This document shows, one piece after another, positions 43,296 to 52,090 of a stretch of DNA of 64,000 nucleotides (its first letter is position 1; the number at the start of each line of letters is the position of its first letter). Where the stretch lies: positions 189,158-253,157 of the forward strand of contig NZ_CADFGE010000002.1 in the NCBI RefSeq assembly GCF_902833645.1. Direction: 5' to 3'. The stretch is from Paraburkholderia fungorum (GTDB taxonomy: Bacteria > Pseudomonadota > Gammaproteobacteria > Burkholderiales > Burkholderiaceae). The notes beneath the pieces are model-generated. The model did no database searches and was not told the DNA's origin. It was given only the letters and a program-made list of their open reading frames with translations. The translations under genes and the position numbers were made by a program.

Positions 43296-44725
43296 CACTT
43301 GCGTCCTTCCATCGAAGCGACGCCCATCCGCGACAGATAGCCGGTTGCGCTGCCTTCGCTTTGCCAGCGTTTGGCCGCCAGCAGATACGCGGCCGAGACG
43401 ACGGCGAGACTCGCGAGGCTTGCCATCATTTGCGGGCGCAGTGCCGGGTCGGCGCCCATTGCCGCGAGCACGCCGACAATTGCCGCCACAACTGCATAGG
43501 ATAGCCAGGGGAATAGCCACATGCGCAGCGTCAGACGCTCCGGTTCGCCGCGTTCGATACGATGGCGAATACGGATCTGCGCGCAAGCTATCGCCAGATA
43601 AACGAACAGCATGACCGCGCCGGACGCATTCACGAGGAACAGAAACACGCCTTGTGGCGATACGATCGCCGCGATGATGGCAAGGTAGCCCACCACGCTG
43701 CTCAACAGGACCGCCAGTCGCGGCACTTTGTGCGGCGTCAGCTTGAGCAGCGCACCCGGTGCGTCGCCACGCTCGGCGAGACGAAACAGAATCCGCGACG
43801 ATACGTACAGGCCCGAATTCAGCGCGGACAGCACAGCGACCAGCACGATGGCATTCATGATGTCCGCGGCACCCGGTACGCGCATGGTTTCCAGCGCGGC
43901 GACGAACGGCGAGTGGCCGGTGACGATGCTGCTCCACGGCACGATGCACGCAATCAGAAACATCGATCCGACATAGAACGTGATGACCCGCAGGATGACC
44001 GAACGCGTCATGGCCGCAACGTTTCTGGCCGGATCGTCCGATTCGGCCGCGGCGATGGTGGCGATTTCCGCGCCGCCCACCGCGAAAATCACGGTCGGTA
44101 CGGCCGCGAACACGGACATCGCGCCGAACGGCATAAAACCGCGGTGCTCCAGCAGATTCGTCACCGCACTGCCGGTATGTCCAAAGCCGAACACATACGC
44201 GGCGCCGATCGCAATGAACACGATGATGGCAGCCACCTTGATCGACGCAAACCAGAACTCGAACTCCCCATACGACTTTACCGAGAGCAGATTGATCAGC
44301 GTCATCACCGATAACAACACGAGGCCGATCACCCAGACCGGCGCCGGAATCCAGCGTTGCAGGATGGCCGCGCCGGCCACCGCCTCCACGGCAACCACGA
44401 TCACCCAGAAGTACCAGTAGAGCCAGCCGCTGGTGAAACCCGCCCAATTGCCGAGGCCGATGCGCGCATATTCGGTGAATGAGCCGACGCCGGGCACCGC
44501 CAGCGCCATTTCGCCGAGCATGCGCATCACCATCAGCACGACGATGCCGGCCACCAGATACGACAGGCACGCGGCCGGCCCGACAGTGCCAAGCGTCGCG
44601 CTGCTACCGACAAACAGACCCGCACCGATGATGCCGCCGAGCGCAATCATCGTGACGTGCCGTTGGCGCAGTGCGGCGCCCAGTTTCGGCGCGGCGGGAC
44701 CTGGTGAGGACTGAGGGAAACTCAT
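43295..44725 (-). CDS. Amino acid permease, APC superfamily (GabP/AroP-like)
   Basis: 476 residues from ATG 44725 (AGGAG 7 nt upstream; the frame is open to 44803). Twelve membrane helices. The first helix has the family motif RHVTMIALGGIIGAGLFVGSS, and the loop FTEYARIGLGNWAGFTSGWLYW (in part) is typical of GABA, aromatic or proline permeases. It imports an amino acid by proton symport. Being first in the operon with an amino-acid oxidase and a binding protein, it probably supplies their substrate. The divergent MocR regulator is the likely controller. Confidence 0.92.
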   Translation of the reverse strand: MSFPQSSPGPAAPKLGAALRQRHVTMIALGGIIGAGLFVGSSATLGTVGPAACLSYLVAGIVVLMVMRMLGEMALAVPGVGSFTEYARIGLGNWAGFTSGWLYWYFWVIVVAVEAVAGAAILQRWIPAPVWVIGLVLLSVMTLINLLSVKSYGEFEFWFASIKVAAIIVFIAIGAAYVFGFGHTGSAVTNLLEHRGFMPFGAMSVFAAVPTVIFAVGGAEIATIAAAESDDPARNVAAMTRSVILRVITFYVGSMFLIACIVPWSSIVTGHSPFVAALETMRVPGAADIMNAIVLVAVLSALNSGLYVSSRILFRLAERGDAPGALLKLTPHKVPRLAVLLSSVVGYLAIIAAIVSPQGVFLFLVNASGAVMLFVYLAIACAQIRIRHRIERGEPERLTLRMWLFPWLSYAVVAAIVGVLAAMGADPALRPQMMASLASLAVVSAAYLLAAKRWQSEGSATGYLSRMGVASMEGRK

Positions 44726-44810
44726 CGGAAAACTCCTGCTGACAGAATCGGGACACTGTCCGGCGACACCGCGACATGCACGCAGCCAGACAAACTCTGA
44801 CAATCAGAAT

Positions 44811-44854
44811 CACACAATATTTTTTTGTGTGCAATTAAAACTAACATTGTGTGG
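44811..44854. promoter_or_regulatory. TTGTGTG repeat cluster between permease and MocR genes (candidate operator)
   Basis: CACACAA at 44811-44817 and TTGTGTG at 44825-44831 form a perfect 7-bp inverted repeat around an A/T spacer. A further TTGTGTG starts at 44847, 22 bp (two helix turns) after the second. MocR-type regulators commonly bind direct repeats in the space between their own gene and the divergent target, so this is a likely binding site. Inference from position and symmetry only. Confidence 0.5.
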
Positions 44855-44947
44855 CCCTGGCATTTTCCCTGGATGGTCTGTGGTTCGATCCTTGCAGCCA
44901 AGGGCGCTGCAACAACCGTGCAGTCCCGGCACGCTGGTTTTTAAGCG

Positions 44948-44975
44948 TTGCACGGGTGCTTGTCTGGTATAGAAT
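44948..44975 (+). promoter_or_regulatory. Candidate sigma-70 promoter of the MocR gene
   Basis: TTGCAC at 44948-44953 and TAGAAT at 44970-44975, 16 nt apart. The -10 box matches five of six consensus bases, the -35 box three or four. Transcription would begin near 44982, about 50 nt before the chosen start. Confidence 0.4.
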
Positions 44976-45033
44976 CGGCAAAATTCCGCACAATCGCGGA
45001 CAAAGTCGATTTTGTATGGAGACATCGGTTCTT

Positions 45034-46437
45034 ATGGCTTCTGACAAAGACACGGCGCGTGGGTCCAACGGCGCGCGGGCGCAGATGAAGCGCTCCACCT
45101 ACGTCGAGGTGTCCAGCTCGATCGAAAACGAGATTCGCAGCGGCGTTTATCCACCGGGCAGCCGCCTGCCGCCGCAACGGCAACTGGCCACCGAACTGGG
45201 CATCAATGTGTCGACAGTGTCCCGCGCGTACAAGGAATTGCAGTTGCGCGGGCTGGTGATCGGCAGCAAGCGGCGCGGCTCGCTCGTGACCGGCGGCGCG
45301 ATGCCGAGCGTCGAACCCGCGCAGGCGGCCAGCAACGCGGCGATTGATCTGACCGTCAACCGGCCGGCCACGGGCGAATTCCTGAACTGCCTCGCGCGCA
45401 CGCTGGCGGAATTGCCGCGTGATCCGCGTTACCCGCAATTGCAGGAGTATCAGCCGCCGCAAGGCCCCGTCTGGGCGCGCGCCGCCGGCGCACGCTGGAT
45501 GGCCGCGCCGGGCTTCACGCCGGCACCCGATCACGTGGTGGTCACGAGCGGTGCGCAACACGGTTTGTATGCGGTGCTGAACAGCCTGATCGGCACGGAC
45601 GGCGTGATCCTCGCCGATCAGCTCACCTACTACGGGCTGAAAGCGCTGGCGCCGGTGTTCCAGTTCGAGATCGTCGGCATTCCGAGCGACCGCGACGGCC
45701 TCCTGACCGACGAGGTAGAGCGCGCCTGCCGGCGCATGCCGGTGAAAGCCATCTTCACGGTGCCTAATCTGCAGAACCCGACCGTGACGACGATGAGTCT
45801 CGAGCGTCGCATGGCGCTCGTCGACATTGCACGTCGGCACGGCGTGGCGATCATCGAAGACGACGTCTACGGGCCGCTGGTTTCGCAGCGGCTGCCGACC
45901 ATCGCGAGCCTGTGCCCGGAACTGACGTTCCACCTCGCGGCGACCTCGAAGATTCTCGCGCCCGGCCTGCGGCTCGGCTATCTGCTGAGCCCGCCGGACA
46001 GTTCCGCGCTGTGTGCGGAGGCGGTACGCACCACCGCCTGGATGCCCGCGCCGATGTCGATGCTGATCGCGTCGATCTGGATCGAGGACGGCACCGCGCG
46101 CCACATCATGGACGCACAGCTCGCCGAAATTCGCGCCCGACAAGACCTCGCTCGCGAGTTGTTGCCGCAGGAATGGCTGCAGACCGATCCGGCGTGCATG
46201 TTCGTGTGGCTCAAGCTGCCGCCGCCGTGGCGTGCCGACGACTTTGCGGCGAATGCGAAGGCGCGTGGCGTGGTGGTGATGCCGTCGTCGGCGTTTGCCG
46301 TGGACCGCTCGGAGATCGAGCACGGGGTACGGATCAACCTCGCGTGCGCCGCGAGCCGCGATCAACTCGTGAGTGCGTTGCGGCTGCTGACGGGCACGCT
46401 GAAGGATCGCCCCCGGGCTTTGTTCGGCACGATCTGA
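45034..46437 (+). CDS. MocR/PdxR-type GntR regulator with aminotransferase domain
   Basis: 467 residues from ATG 45034; an in-frame ATG at 45016 is an alternative, and neither has a strong ribosome site. The N-terminal winged helix (GntR) has YPPGSRLPPQRQLATELG and VSTVSRAYKELQLRGLV. A fold-type I aminotransferase domain follows, with the PLP lysine in ATSKILAPGLRLGYLL and the Asp/Tyr segment IIEDDVYGPL. Such proteins bind PLP and sense amino acids or vitamers rather than catalyse transamination. It is divergent from the permease/oxidase/binding-protein genes and probably activates them. Confidence 0.93.
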   Translation: MASDKDTARGSNGARAQMKRSTYVEVSSSIENEIRSGVYPPGSRLPPQRQLATELGINVSTVSRAYKELQLRGLVIGSKRRGSLVTGGAMPSVEPAQAASNAAIDLTVNRPATGEFLNCLARTLAELPRDPRYPQLQEYQPPQGPVWARAAGARWMAAPGFTPAPDHVVVTSGAQHGLYAVLNSLIGTDGVILADQLTYYGLKALAPVFQFEIVGIPSDRDGLLTDEVERACRRMPVKAIFTVPNLQNPTVTTMSLERRMALVDIARRHGVAIIEDDVYGPLVSQRLPTIASLCPELTFHLAATSKILAPGLRLGYLLSPPDSSALCAEAVRTTAWMPAPMSMLIASIWIEDGTARHIMDAQLAEIRARQDLARELLPQEWLQTDPACMFVWLKLPPPWRADDFAANAKARGVVVMPSSAFAVDRSEIEHGVRINLACAASRDQLVSALRLLTGTLKDRPRALFGTI

Positions 46438-46495
46438 TCGACAGCCGCCGTGCCCCGCGGAATGCGATGGCCTACCGCTTCACGCCGTACAGGTC

Positions 46496-47446
46496 TCAGG
46501 CAGAGCGCGTGGAGAGACGCTCCACACTTAGCCATCGGGCGATGCGTTTCAGTGCATGGCGCACGCGGCCACGTAGATGCGCCTGTCGCATATGGCGCCA
46601 GAAACGGTCCGGCACAAAATCCGCGAAACGTGCTTCTCGTTCCAGCAATGCCTTACCACCTGGCAAGTGGACAAACGAACAGCAGCGAAACCAGCGCACG
46701 TCCCGATAGTTATTGCCGGGCCAATGGCGGCCCACCGCCTGATAGGCGCCCACTTCGATCAGGCCCTGCCCCTCGTCGGCCAGGATGTTGAGCGCCGCCG
46801 AAATGAACGCTTCGTCGCCGTGATGTCCGAGCCGCTCGATTTCGCTGATATAGCGGGTGTAGCTGGCGCGAGCGCGCGGCACCAGCCGGCGCAATGCAGC
46901 GGGCGTCGCCATCAAAAACTCGCCGCCGTACCAGCGCGGATTTTTGAGCCGCCTGTCCGCGACGATTTCCAGGTCGGCGACAACGCGTTCGCTGCCGTAC
47001 GGCGGAAATACCTGATCCGAAATATCGAAGGCGCCGAGCCCTGCTTCAGCGCAGCGCCCGATCAGATCGCGCGAGAGCGGCTGCAGCGCGACCATGTCGG
47101 CGTCGAGCAGCAACAGCATCGTGTCGGCTGGCAGCCAGCCGGCTATCTGATCCATCAGATCCAGCTTGAAATGCGCGGCGTAAAACGGCGTGTTTTTCGG
47201 CAACTCCATCGTCGCCTTCAGGGTCATCAGTGCGGGCCGGCGCTCGGGCGTCACCTTGTCGAGCCGGGGCGCGACCAGTGCCGGCGCATTGGTCACGATG
47301 GTCAGCTTCGGCATGCCGACCTGCCGCAAGCTGTTGTTCAGGCAGATCGCCTGACTCACGTACGACAGCGGATCGCGATTCCTCGAGTTGGGCCCCGGAT
47401 TCGCATCGACATCCACATACACCAGCGTGCAAGGAAAAAGATTCAC
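46496..47446 (-). CDS. Putative GT-A-type glycosyltransferase
   Basis: 316 residues from GTG 47446, which has GAGGA 5 nt upstream; ATG 47461 in the same frame is the alternative. The layout is that of a small nucleotide-sugar transferase: an N-terminal nucleotide-binding half (LTIVTNAP), a DxD motif in LLLLDADMVAL, then YGGEFLMATPAALRRL and HHGDEAFISAALN, which look like acceptor-side motifs. The C-terminus is basic. It is cytoplasmic, with no helix. I do not recognise the exact family; GT8-like is possible. It is isolated from any polysaccharide cluster and converges on the MocR gene. Confidence 0.65.
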   Translation of the reverse strand: MNLFPCTLVYVDVDANPGPNSRNRDPLSYVSQAICLNNSLRQVGMPKLTIVTNAPALVAPRLDKVTPERRPALMTLKATMELPKNTPFYAAHFKLDLMDQIAGWLPADTMLLLLDADMVALQPLSRDLIGRCAEAGLGAFDISDQVFPPYGSERVVADLEIVADRRLKNPRWYGGEFLMATPAALRRLVPRARASYTRYISEIERLGHHGDEAFISAALNILADEGQGLIEVGAYQAVGRHWPGNNYRDVRWFRCCSFVHLPGGKALLEREARFADFVPDRFWRHMRQAHLRGRVRHALKRIARWLSVERLSTRSA

Positions 47447-47880
47447 GTTGTTCCTCACCATGTGTGAGAGACGGTTCGCTTTTTCCAGCGCTGCCGTAAT
47501 CGTTCGCGGATTGATCCACAGGCCGCATCGGGCGGCAAGCCAGAAGCCCGCGCGAGGTGGTGCGAGAGCCGTCGTGCCGCGGCTCGCGCCCTGGGGGCGT
47601 CACGCTCGAGCCGGGTGATGATCCGCGGCGATGGAATCGGATGAACCGGGCCGCGGCTATCAGGTATGAGCTATCGTTTCACGTCCTTGCATCCCCTTTC
47701 CGCCAAAAGCCAGCGAGACGCAACGCGGGCGCCGTCAATCGGCTTTCGGGAGGTCGAAAATACGCGCAGCGATCCGGTGTTTTGACATTTGCGTGAATAA
47801 CTTACTTGGGTGCAGCAGTTGGGTGCATTAGCTGGGGCGCTTTAGCTGGGCAGATTGGCCAACGCCGCGCGACCTTCGCA
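47447..47880. other. Intergenic region with short direct repeats
   Basis: About 430 bp without a credible gene. TTGGGTGCA occurs at 47806-47814 and 47819-47827, and TTAGCTGGG at 47828-47836 and 47842-47850. These interleaved short repeats sit just downstream of the sigma-54 activator. They look like local duplication rather than a known site. The upstream part should hold the glycosyltransferase promoter. Confidence 0.4.
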
Positions 47881-49182
47881 TCAGCTTTCGGCCACGCTGC
47901 TGTCTTCCCCCTCGCGCATGCCGTGCGAGATGAGCAAACGGTACAGTGTGGTGCGTGAAATGCCGAGTTCGCGCGCGGCGTCGCCGAGCCGCCCGCGATG
48001 GCGCAGCAGCGCGAGTTCGATGGCCTGGCGTTCCGCCGTCTCGCGCGCCTGGGCGAGCGTCACGGGCACGACTTCGACGTAGTTGGAGAGTTCGAGGTCG
48101 TCCGCGCCAATCGTTCGCCCTTCCGACATCACAATCGCGCGGCGCACCCGGTTAATCAGTTCCCGCACATTGCCGGGCCAGTCGTATTGATGCATTGCTG
48201 CGATCGCGTCCGGCGAAAAACCGTACACCCGCCGGCTCGCATCCTTCCGGTAGCGGTCCAGCGTGTACAGCGCGAGCAGTTCGATGTCTTTGCCGCGCGC
48301 GCGCAGCGGTGGCTCGTCGATTCTCAGCACGCACAAGCGGTGGTACAGATCCGCGCGGAAACGCCCGTCGCTAATCGCGGCCTCCATATCGACGTGGGTA
48401 GCGGAAATGATGCGCACGTCGACATCGATGGAGTCGATGCCGCCCAGGCGGTCGATCGTGTTTTGCTGCAGGAAACGCAGCAGGCTTGCCTGACTTTCGA
48501 GCGGCAGGTCGCCGATTTCGTCGAGAAACAGCGTGCCGCCGTGAGCGGCCTCGACGCGCCCTATTTTGCGTTGACTCGCGCCCGTGAACGCGCCGCGCTC
48601 GTAGCCGAACAACTCGGACTGCAGCAGATGCGGCGGTATCGCGCCGCAGTTGATGGCAACGAACGGCTCGTTACGGCGGGGCGAACGCGCATGAATCGCC
48701 GCCGCGGTCAGCTCCTTGCCGGTACCGGATTCACCGTAAACGAAGACGGACGCGTCGGTCGTCGCGACCTTGCGGATCGAGCGGAATAGCGCGAGCATGG
48801 CATCGCAACTGCCGATCATCTCGCCTTCCGCCATCGACGTATCGACGAACGCGGGTTCGCCGAGCGCGATCATGCCGCAGGCATGGCCGACGGTATCGAC
48901 AATCCTGGCGTGCGCGGCAGGGAGTGTCACATAATCGAAGCAGTAGTCGCGCACCAGTCGGCGCACGGCGTGCGCATCGAGTTCCGGCGTCGCGGTCATT
49001 GCCACCCAGCCGACGTTCGGCATTGCCAGGCAGCCTTCCAGCGCGGCAATGTCGTGAACGTCGAACACGCTCGACAGATCGACCAGTCCGGCCGCCAGCG
49101 AGCCATCGTCCACGGCGCGCCGCACGTCTCGAACCGAGCCGATCACCTCGACCTCCCAATCGCGTTCCTCGAAGCTCGCCAA
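47881..49182 (-). CDS. Sigma-54-dependent transcriptional activator with degenerate N-terminal receiver
   Basis: At least 433 residues. The N-terminal 115 residues resemble a receiver without the phosphorylation pocket. The AAA+ domain has Walker A YGESGTGKE (149-157), the sigma-54 contact loop GAFTGA, Walker B LFLDEIGDLP and the arginine-finger region FRADLYHRLCV. A Fis-type helix-turn-helix closes the chain (LGDAARELGISRTTLYRLL). It opens sigma-54 promoters; the signal is probably a ligand rather than phosphate. The 5' end is odd: 49182 is a TTG, the conserved reading continues upstream without any ATG/GTG/TTG to a stop at 49303-49305, and an ATG-led frame in another phase abuts it (see findings). 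Confidence 0.88.
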   Translation of the reverse strand: MASFEERDWEVEVIGSVRDVRRAVDDGSLAAGLVDLSSVFDVHDIAALEGCLAMPNVGWVAMTATPELDAHAVRRLVRDYCFDYVTLPAAHARIVDTVGHACGMIALGEPAFVDTSMAEGEMIGSCDAMLALFRSIRKVATTDASVFVYGESGTGKELTAAAIHARSPRRNEPFVAINCGAIPPHLLQSELFGYERGAFTGASQRKIGRVEAAHGGTLFLDEIGDLPLESQASLLRFLQQNTIDRLGGIDSIDVDVRIISATHVDMEAAISDGRFRADLYHRLCVLRIDEPPLRARGKDIELLALYTLDRYRKDASRRVYGFSPDAIAAMHQYDWPGNVRELINRVRRAIVMSEGRTIGADDLELSNYVEVVPVTLAQARETAERQAIELALLRHRGRLGDAARELGISRTTLYRLLISHGMREGEDSSVAES

Positions 49183-49456
49183 TAGTTCTGGCGAAGCGTC
49201 GCGCGTGAATAGATGACACGCCGCGTCATGGCCTTCATTGTCTGCATTGTTTTTGGTTTTCCCGCAGAGCCTGCTCTGAGACGCGTTGTGCCCAGACCTG
49301 CGTCACTGCGTTGTTCTTGTTGCCCTGCCGATCATACGCGGCCTCCGTGGCACCGCAATGCGCCCTGACGATATTTGAAGATTCGCTTCGGAACACACGC
49401 CGGTCGTGTCGGCCAGGCACATCATCGCCGAACCGATCACGCCATTGAATCGACAC

Positions 49457-50611
49457 CTAGTGCCTCAACTTCCTGAAAAATTTGCGAATCTCGGTTGCGA
49501 GCAGATCCGGTTTCTCCATCGCGGCAAAATGGCCGCCGGCCGGCATGTCGCTCCATTGCACCACGTTGAAGGTCCGCTCGAGCCACGTGCGTGGCGGCTG
49601 ATTGATTTCCTTCGGAAAGCAGGCGAATCCTACCGGCGGCACGACGCGAGCCCCATCGGCGAAACGCATCGGCTGCAGCCGGTTTTCCCAGTACATCTGC
49701 ATCGACGAGCCGATACTCTGGGTGTACCAGTAAAGCGAAATATTGGTGAGCAGCTCGTCTTTCGAAAACACCCGCTCGACGTCGCCGTCGCAATCGCTCC
49801 ATGCGCGAAACTTCTCGCCGATCCATGCGGCGAGCCCCACCGGCGAATCGTTCAGCGCCGCCGCCGCGGTCTGCGGTTTCGTGCCGTGCATATGCGCATA
49901 GCCGCCTTCGAGCGCGGCCCATTCGTTCTTGTGCCGCAGATAGGCTTCCTCCGCTGGCGTGAGCGGTGTTTGCGCGGCGCCGCTTGCGGGCTCATACGAG
50001 CTCGGCAGGAAGTTGAGATGAATGCCATCGACGCGTTCATGATGCCTTGCCGCGAGCGCGATCGAGACACCCGCGCCCAGGTCGCCGCCCTGGGCGCCAA
50101 AGCGTTCATAACCGAGACCCCGCATCAGCGAGGCCCACAGGTCCGCCACCTGAACCGCGGATGTTCCGGCCTCTGTCGGAGCCTGCGAGAACCCGAAGCC
50201 GGGCAGCGATGGGACGACGACGTCAAACGCATCGGCCGGATCGCAGCCGAAGGCGGCCGGGTCGCACAGGCGGTCGAGCAACGCGTGGAACTCGAAAAAC
50301 GATCCGGGCCAGCCATGCGTGACGACGAGCGGATAGCACGCTGGGCCAACCCCGCGCCGATGCACGAAGTGCACGCGCTGTCCGTCGACCTCCGCGAGAA
50401 ATTGCGGCAGCCGATTCAGCTTGCGCTCGGCTTCGCGCCAATCGAAACGCTCGGCCCAGTACTGCGCGAGTTCGCGTAGCCACGCGGAATCGGCGCCTTG
50501 CTGCCACGCGGGCGATGGCGTCGCCGGGGCCCAGCGGGTTGCGCGAATACGCCGGCGAAGATCATCTATGTCGGCGTCAGGCACGGCAATCTGAAACGGC
50601 TCTATCTGCAT
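49457..50611 (-). CDS. Epoxide hydrolase with EHN N-terminal domain
   Basis: 384 residues. The EHN domain (1-110, PFQIAVPDADIDDLRRRI) precedes an alpha/beta hydrolase core with oxyanion motif HGWPGS (99-104), nucleophile Asp177 in FGAQGGDLGAG and the C-terminal catalytic His in DMPAGGHFAAMEKP. Two Tyr residues expected to polarise the epoxide lie in the cap (YWYTQSIGSSMQMYWENR). It converts epoxides to diols, probably in the cytoplasm, as in juvenile-hormone/microsomal-type enzymes. Single gene; its promoter should be in 50612-50786. Confidence 0.9.
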   Translation of the reverse strand: MQIEPFQIAVPDADIDDLRRRIRATRWAPATPSPAWQQGADSAWLRELAQYWAERFDWREAERKLNRLPQFLAEVDGQRVHFVHRRGVGPACYPLVVTHGWPGSFFEFHALLDRLCDPAAFGCDPADAFDVVVPSLPGFGFSQAPTEAGTSAVQVADLWASLMRGLGYERFGAQGGDLGAGVSIALAARHHERVDGIHLNFLPSSYEPASGAAQTPLTPAEEAYLRHKNEWAALEGGYAHMHGTKPQTAAAALNDSPVGLAAWIGEKFRAWSDCDGDVERVFSKDELLTNISLYWYTQSIGSSMQMYWENRLQPMRFADGARVVPPVGFACFPKEINQPPRTWLERTFNVVQWSDMPAGGHFAAMEKPDLLATEIRKFFRKLRH

Positions 50612-50785
50612 GTCAGTTCATCCGGCACAGCGTGTGGGGGAATAACGGGCGCTTCACATTCGACCTTCGTCGTGCTGGCCACGTCCACCCGGCGGCAGCG
50701 AAGGCACAAAGCGGGCACGGCAATCCGCATGGTACACAATGAGCGGCCTCGGAGCATGAGGGCGGGACCGCTTCGTCGGCGAGAA

Positions 50786-50816
50786 CAGAAAAGCCCGCAA
50801 AATGCGGGCTTTTCTG
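50786..50816. terminator. Bidirectional rho-independent terminator
   Basis: A 14-bp perfect stem at 50786-50799 and 50803-50816 with loop AAA. The arms carry GCCCGC/GCGGGC closed by A/T bases, so both strands end in a short U-run (TTTTCTG and TTTTCTG). It follows the relic porin 3' end by 20 bp and also stands upstream of the epoxide hydrolase gene. Confidence 0.85.
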
Positions 50817-50836
50817 CTTACCTCTGCACCGGCCGG

Positions 50837-50910
50837 TTAGAAACGGTGACGGATACCCACCATGCCGACCACCTGCGAAGTGCCGCAGGTGCAGTTGCCC
50901 GCACAACGCT
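50837..50910 (-). pseudogene. Relic 3' end of a porin gene
   Basis: In the minus frame ending with TAA at 50837-50839, the last residues read TSQVVGMVGIRHRF. This is a textbook terminal beta-strand of a Burkholderia porin, with alternating hydrophobics and terminal Phe. About 20-24 codons can be assigned. Upstream of about 50910 the resemblance stops, and the sequence belongs to the DUF4148 ORF in another frame. The usual porin terminator follows 20 bp downstream. I infer that a porin gene once ended here and that all but its tail was lost. Confidence 0.65.
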
Positions 50911-51915
50911 TCAAGGACGCGGCGCGAGGGTCAGGCTCGGCGCGCCGCCGGGTCCGGCCGGGTCCGGATTGCCGAACGCGGGCAGAGCACCGTCGGCACG
51001 GGCACGGGCGATTTCCGCACGCACCTGTGCACGTGTTATCGCCCCGCCTTCTGAATTCGCCGACGTGCCGGCGGCGGGCGTGAGTTGCGGCGCCGATTGC
51101 GCCGATTGCGCCGATTGCGCCGATTGCGCCGATTGCGCCGATTGTGCCGATTGTGCCGATGCGGCTTGCGCGGTTAGCTCGGCTCGCGGTACGGACTGCG
51201 CAGTTGACGCTGGCACGGTCGGCTTCGAGTCAGCCGGCGCGTCGGCCACGTTAGAGACTTCCGCCACCCCAGCGGGAACTGAGGGTAATGCGCGTCCAGT
51301 CGCAGGAGCGTCAACGGGACTCGCTGCCCCGCTCAACACGCTGCCCGCGCCAGCAGTAGTCACCGCTGTTTCTGGAACCCGCCGGGTCTTCGCATAGCTT
51401 GCGGGCACGCGCTTCGGCTGTTCGCGCGTCGCCACGTGACCCTCACTAGAACGGACCGTGTTGCTGGAAGACAGCGACGCAGCGTGAGCCGGTTTGATCC
51501 CTTGCCGCGTCGGCTGGCGCACCTGCACGGCGGCCTGCGCTTGCTGTGCCTGCTCCATGCGTGCCGCGACTTCTCTTTGCAGCGCGCGAACCTGATCGTC
51601 GCCCCGATGTGCCGGCCGTACCGCGTCCAGTTGCGCTTGCGCGGCAGCCAGATCGTTGCGCTGCAGACTATGGCGCGCCGCGTCGAGATTCCCGGCGATA
51701 GCTGCCGCCGAGCCGCCGGATGTCAGGACGGGTCCCGAACTTACCGAACCGCTGTTCGTGCCGCCGCCTGCGTCGCGAGCCAAAGTGTTTCCGTGCTCGA
51801 GACCCAGGTCATCCGCCGGCAGCCAGTTTTTATCCGACTGCGAAATATAAGCCGCGATCCCGAGCGTGCCGACAATCAGGCTCGTGAGAACGATCTTGCT
51901 GGGTTCACTAATCAT
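50911..51915 (-). CDS. DUF4148-domain membrane-anchored protein with Ala-Gln-Ser repeat
   Basis: 334 residues from ATG 51915 (GGGGAG 6 nt upstream; the frame is open to 52029). One membrane helix near the N-terminus (KIVLTSLIVGTLGIAAYI), then a periplasmic region of low complexity with a short alpha-helical segment rich in Gln/Ala/Arg (about 75-130). Near residue 250 lie seven Ala-Gln-Ser units. The C-terminus carries a DUF4148 motif ITRAQVRAEIARARADGALP. DUF4148 proteins are Burkholderiales-specific exported proteins of unknown function. The fusion of a membrane anchor and a long spacer to DUF4148 is unusual. Its stop abuts the porin relic. Confidence 0.75.
   Translation of the reverse strand: MISEPSKIVLTSLIVGTLGIAAYISQSDKNWLPADDLGLEHGNTLARDAGGGTNSGSVSSGPVLTSGGSAAAIAGNLDAARHSLQRNDLAAAQAQLDAVRPAHRGDDQVRALQREVAARMEQAQQAQAAVQVRQPTRQGIKPAHAASLSSSNTVRSSEGHVATREQPKRVPASYAKTRRVPETAVTTAGAGSVLSGAASPVDAPATGRALPSVPAGVAEVSNVADAPADSKPTVPASTAQSVPRAELTAQAASAQSAQSAQSAQSAQSAQSAQSAPQLTPAAGTSANSEGGAITRAQVRAEIARARADGALPAFGNPDPAGPGGAPSLTLAPRP
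51091..51162. repeat. 9-bp tandem repeat (CGCCGATTG) inside the DUF4148 gene
   Basis: Six perfect copies of CGCCGATTG from 51091 to 51144, then two near copies with T in place of the first C up to about 51162. The period is three codons and encodes repeating Ala-Gln-Ser. Copy number can change without breaking the frame, so length variation between strains is expected. Confidence 0.85.
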
Positions 51916-52090
51916 GACGTCTCCCCTCGAATCGTGGACGTACGCGTGCGCGTTCGCGGTATCGCAAACGTGCCCGAATTCATCGGAGGGTTCGTAGCGA
52001 ATTAATCGATGCCGCCGCAACGACCGCAAGTTCGGGCCGGTACAGGCACGTACGAACAGGAGTGCAAGCTGGATGCGTGCTATGTGCTAT

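Noticed and set aside
44941..46365. 474-codon minus-strand frame opposite the MocR gene
   Set aside because: Shadow frame; the PLP lysine and winged-helix motifs are on the plus strand.
47557..47796. 79-codon plus-strand ORF between the glycosyltransferase and the sigma-54 activator
   Set aside because: No ribosome site, no domain and basic random composition; treated as intergenic.
51091..51162. Tandem repeat considered as a CRISPR array
   Set aside because: Units are 9 bp, contiguous and without spacers; they encode a peptide repeat in frame.
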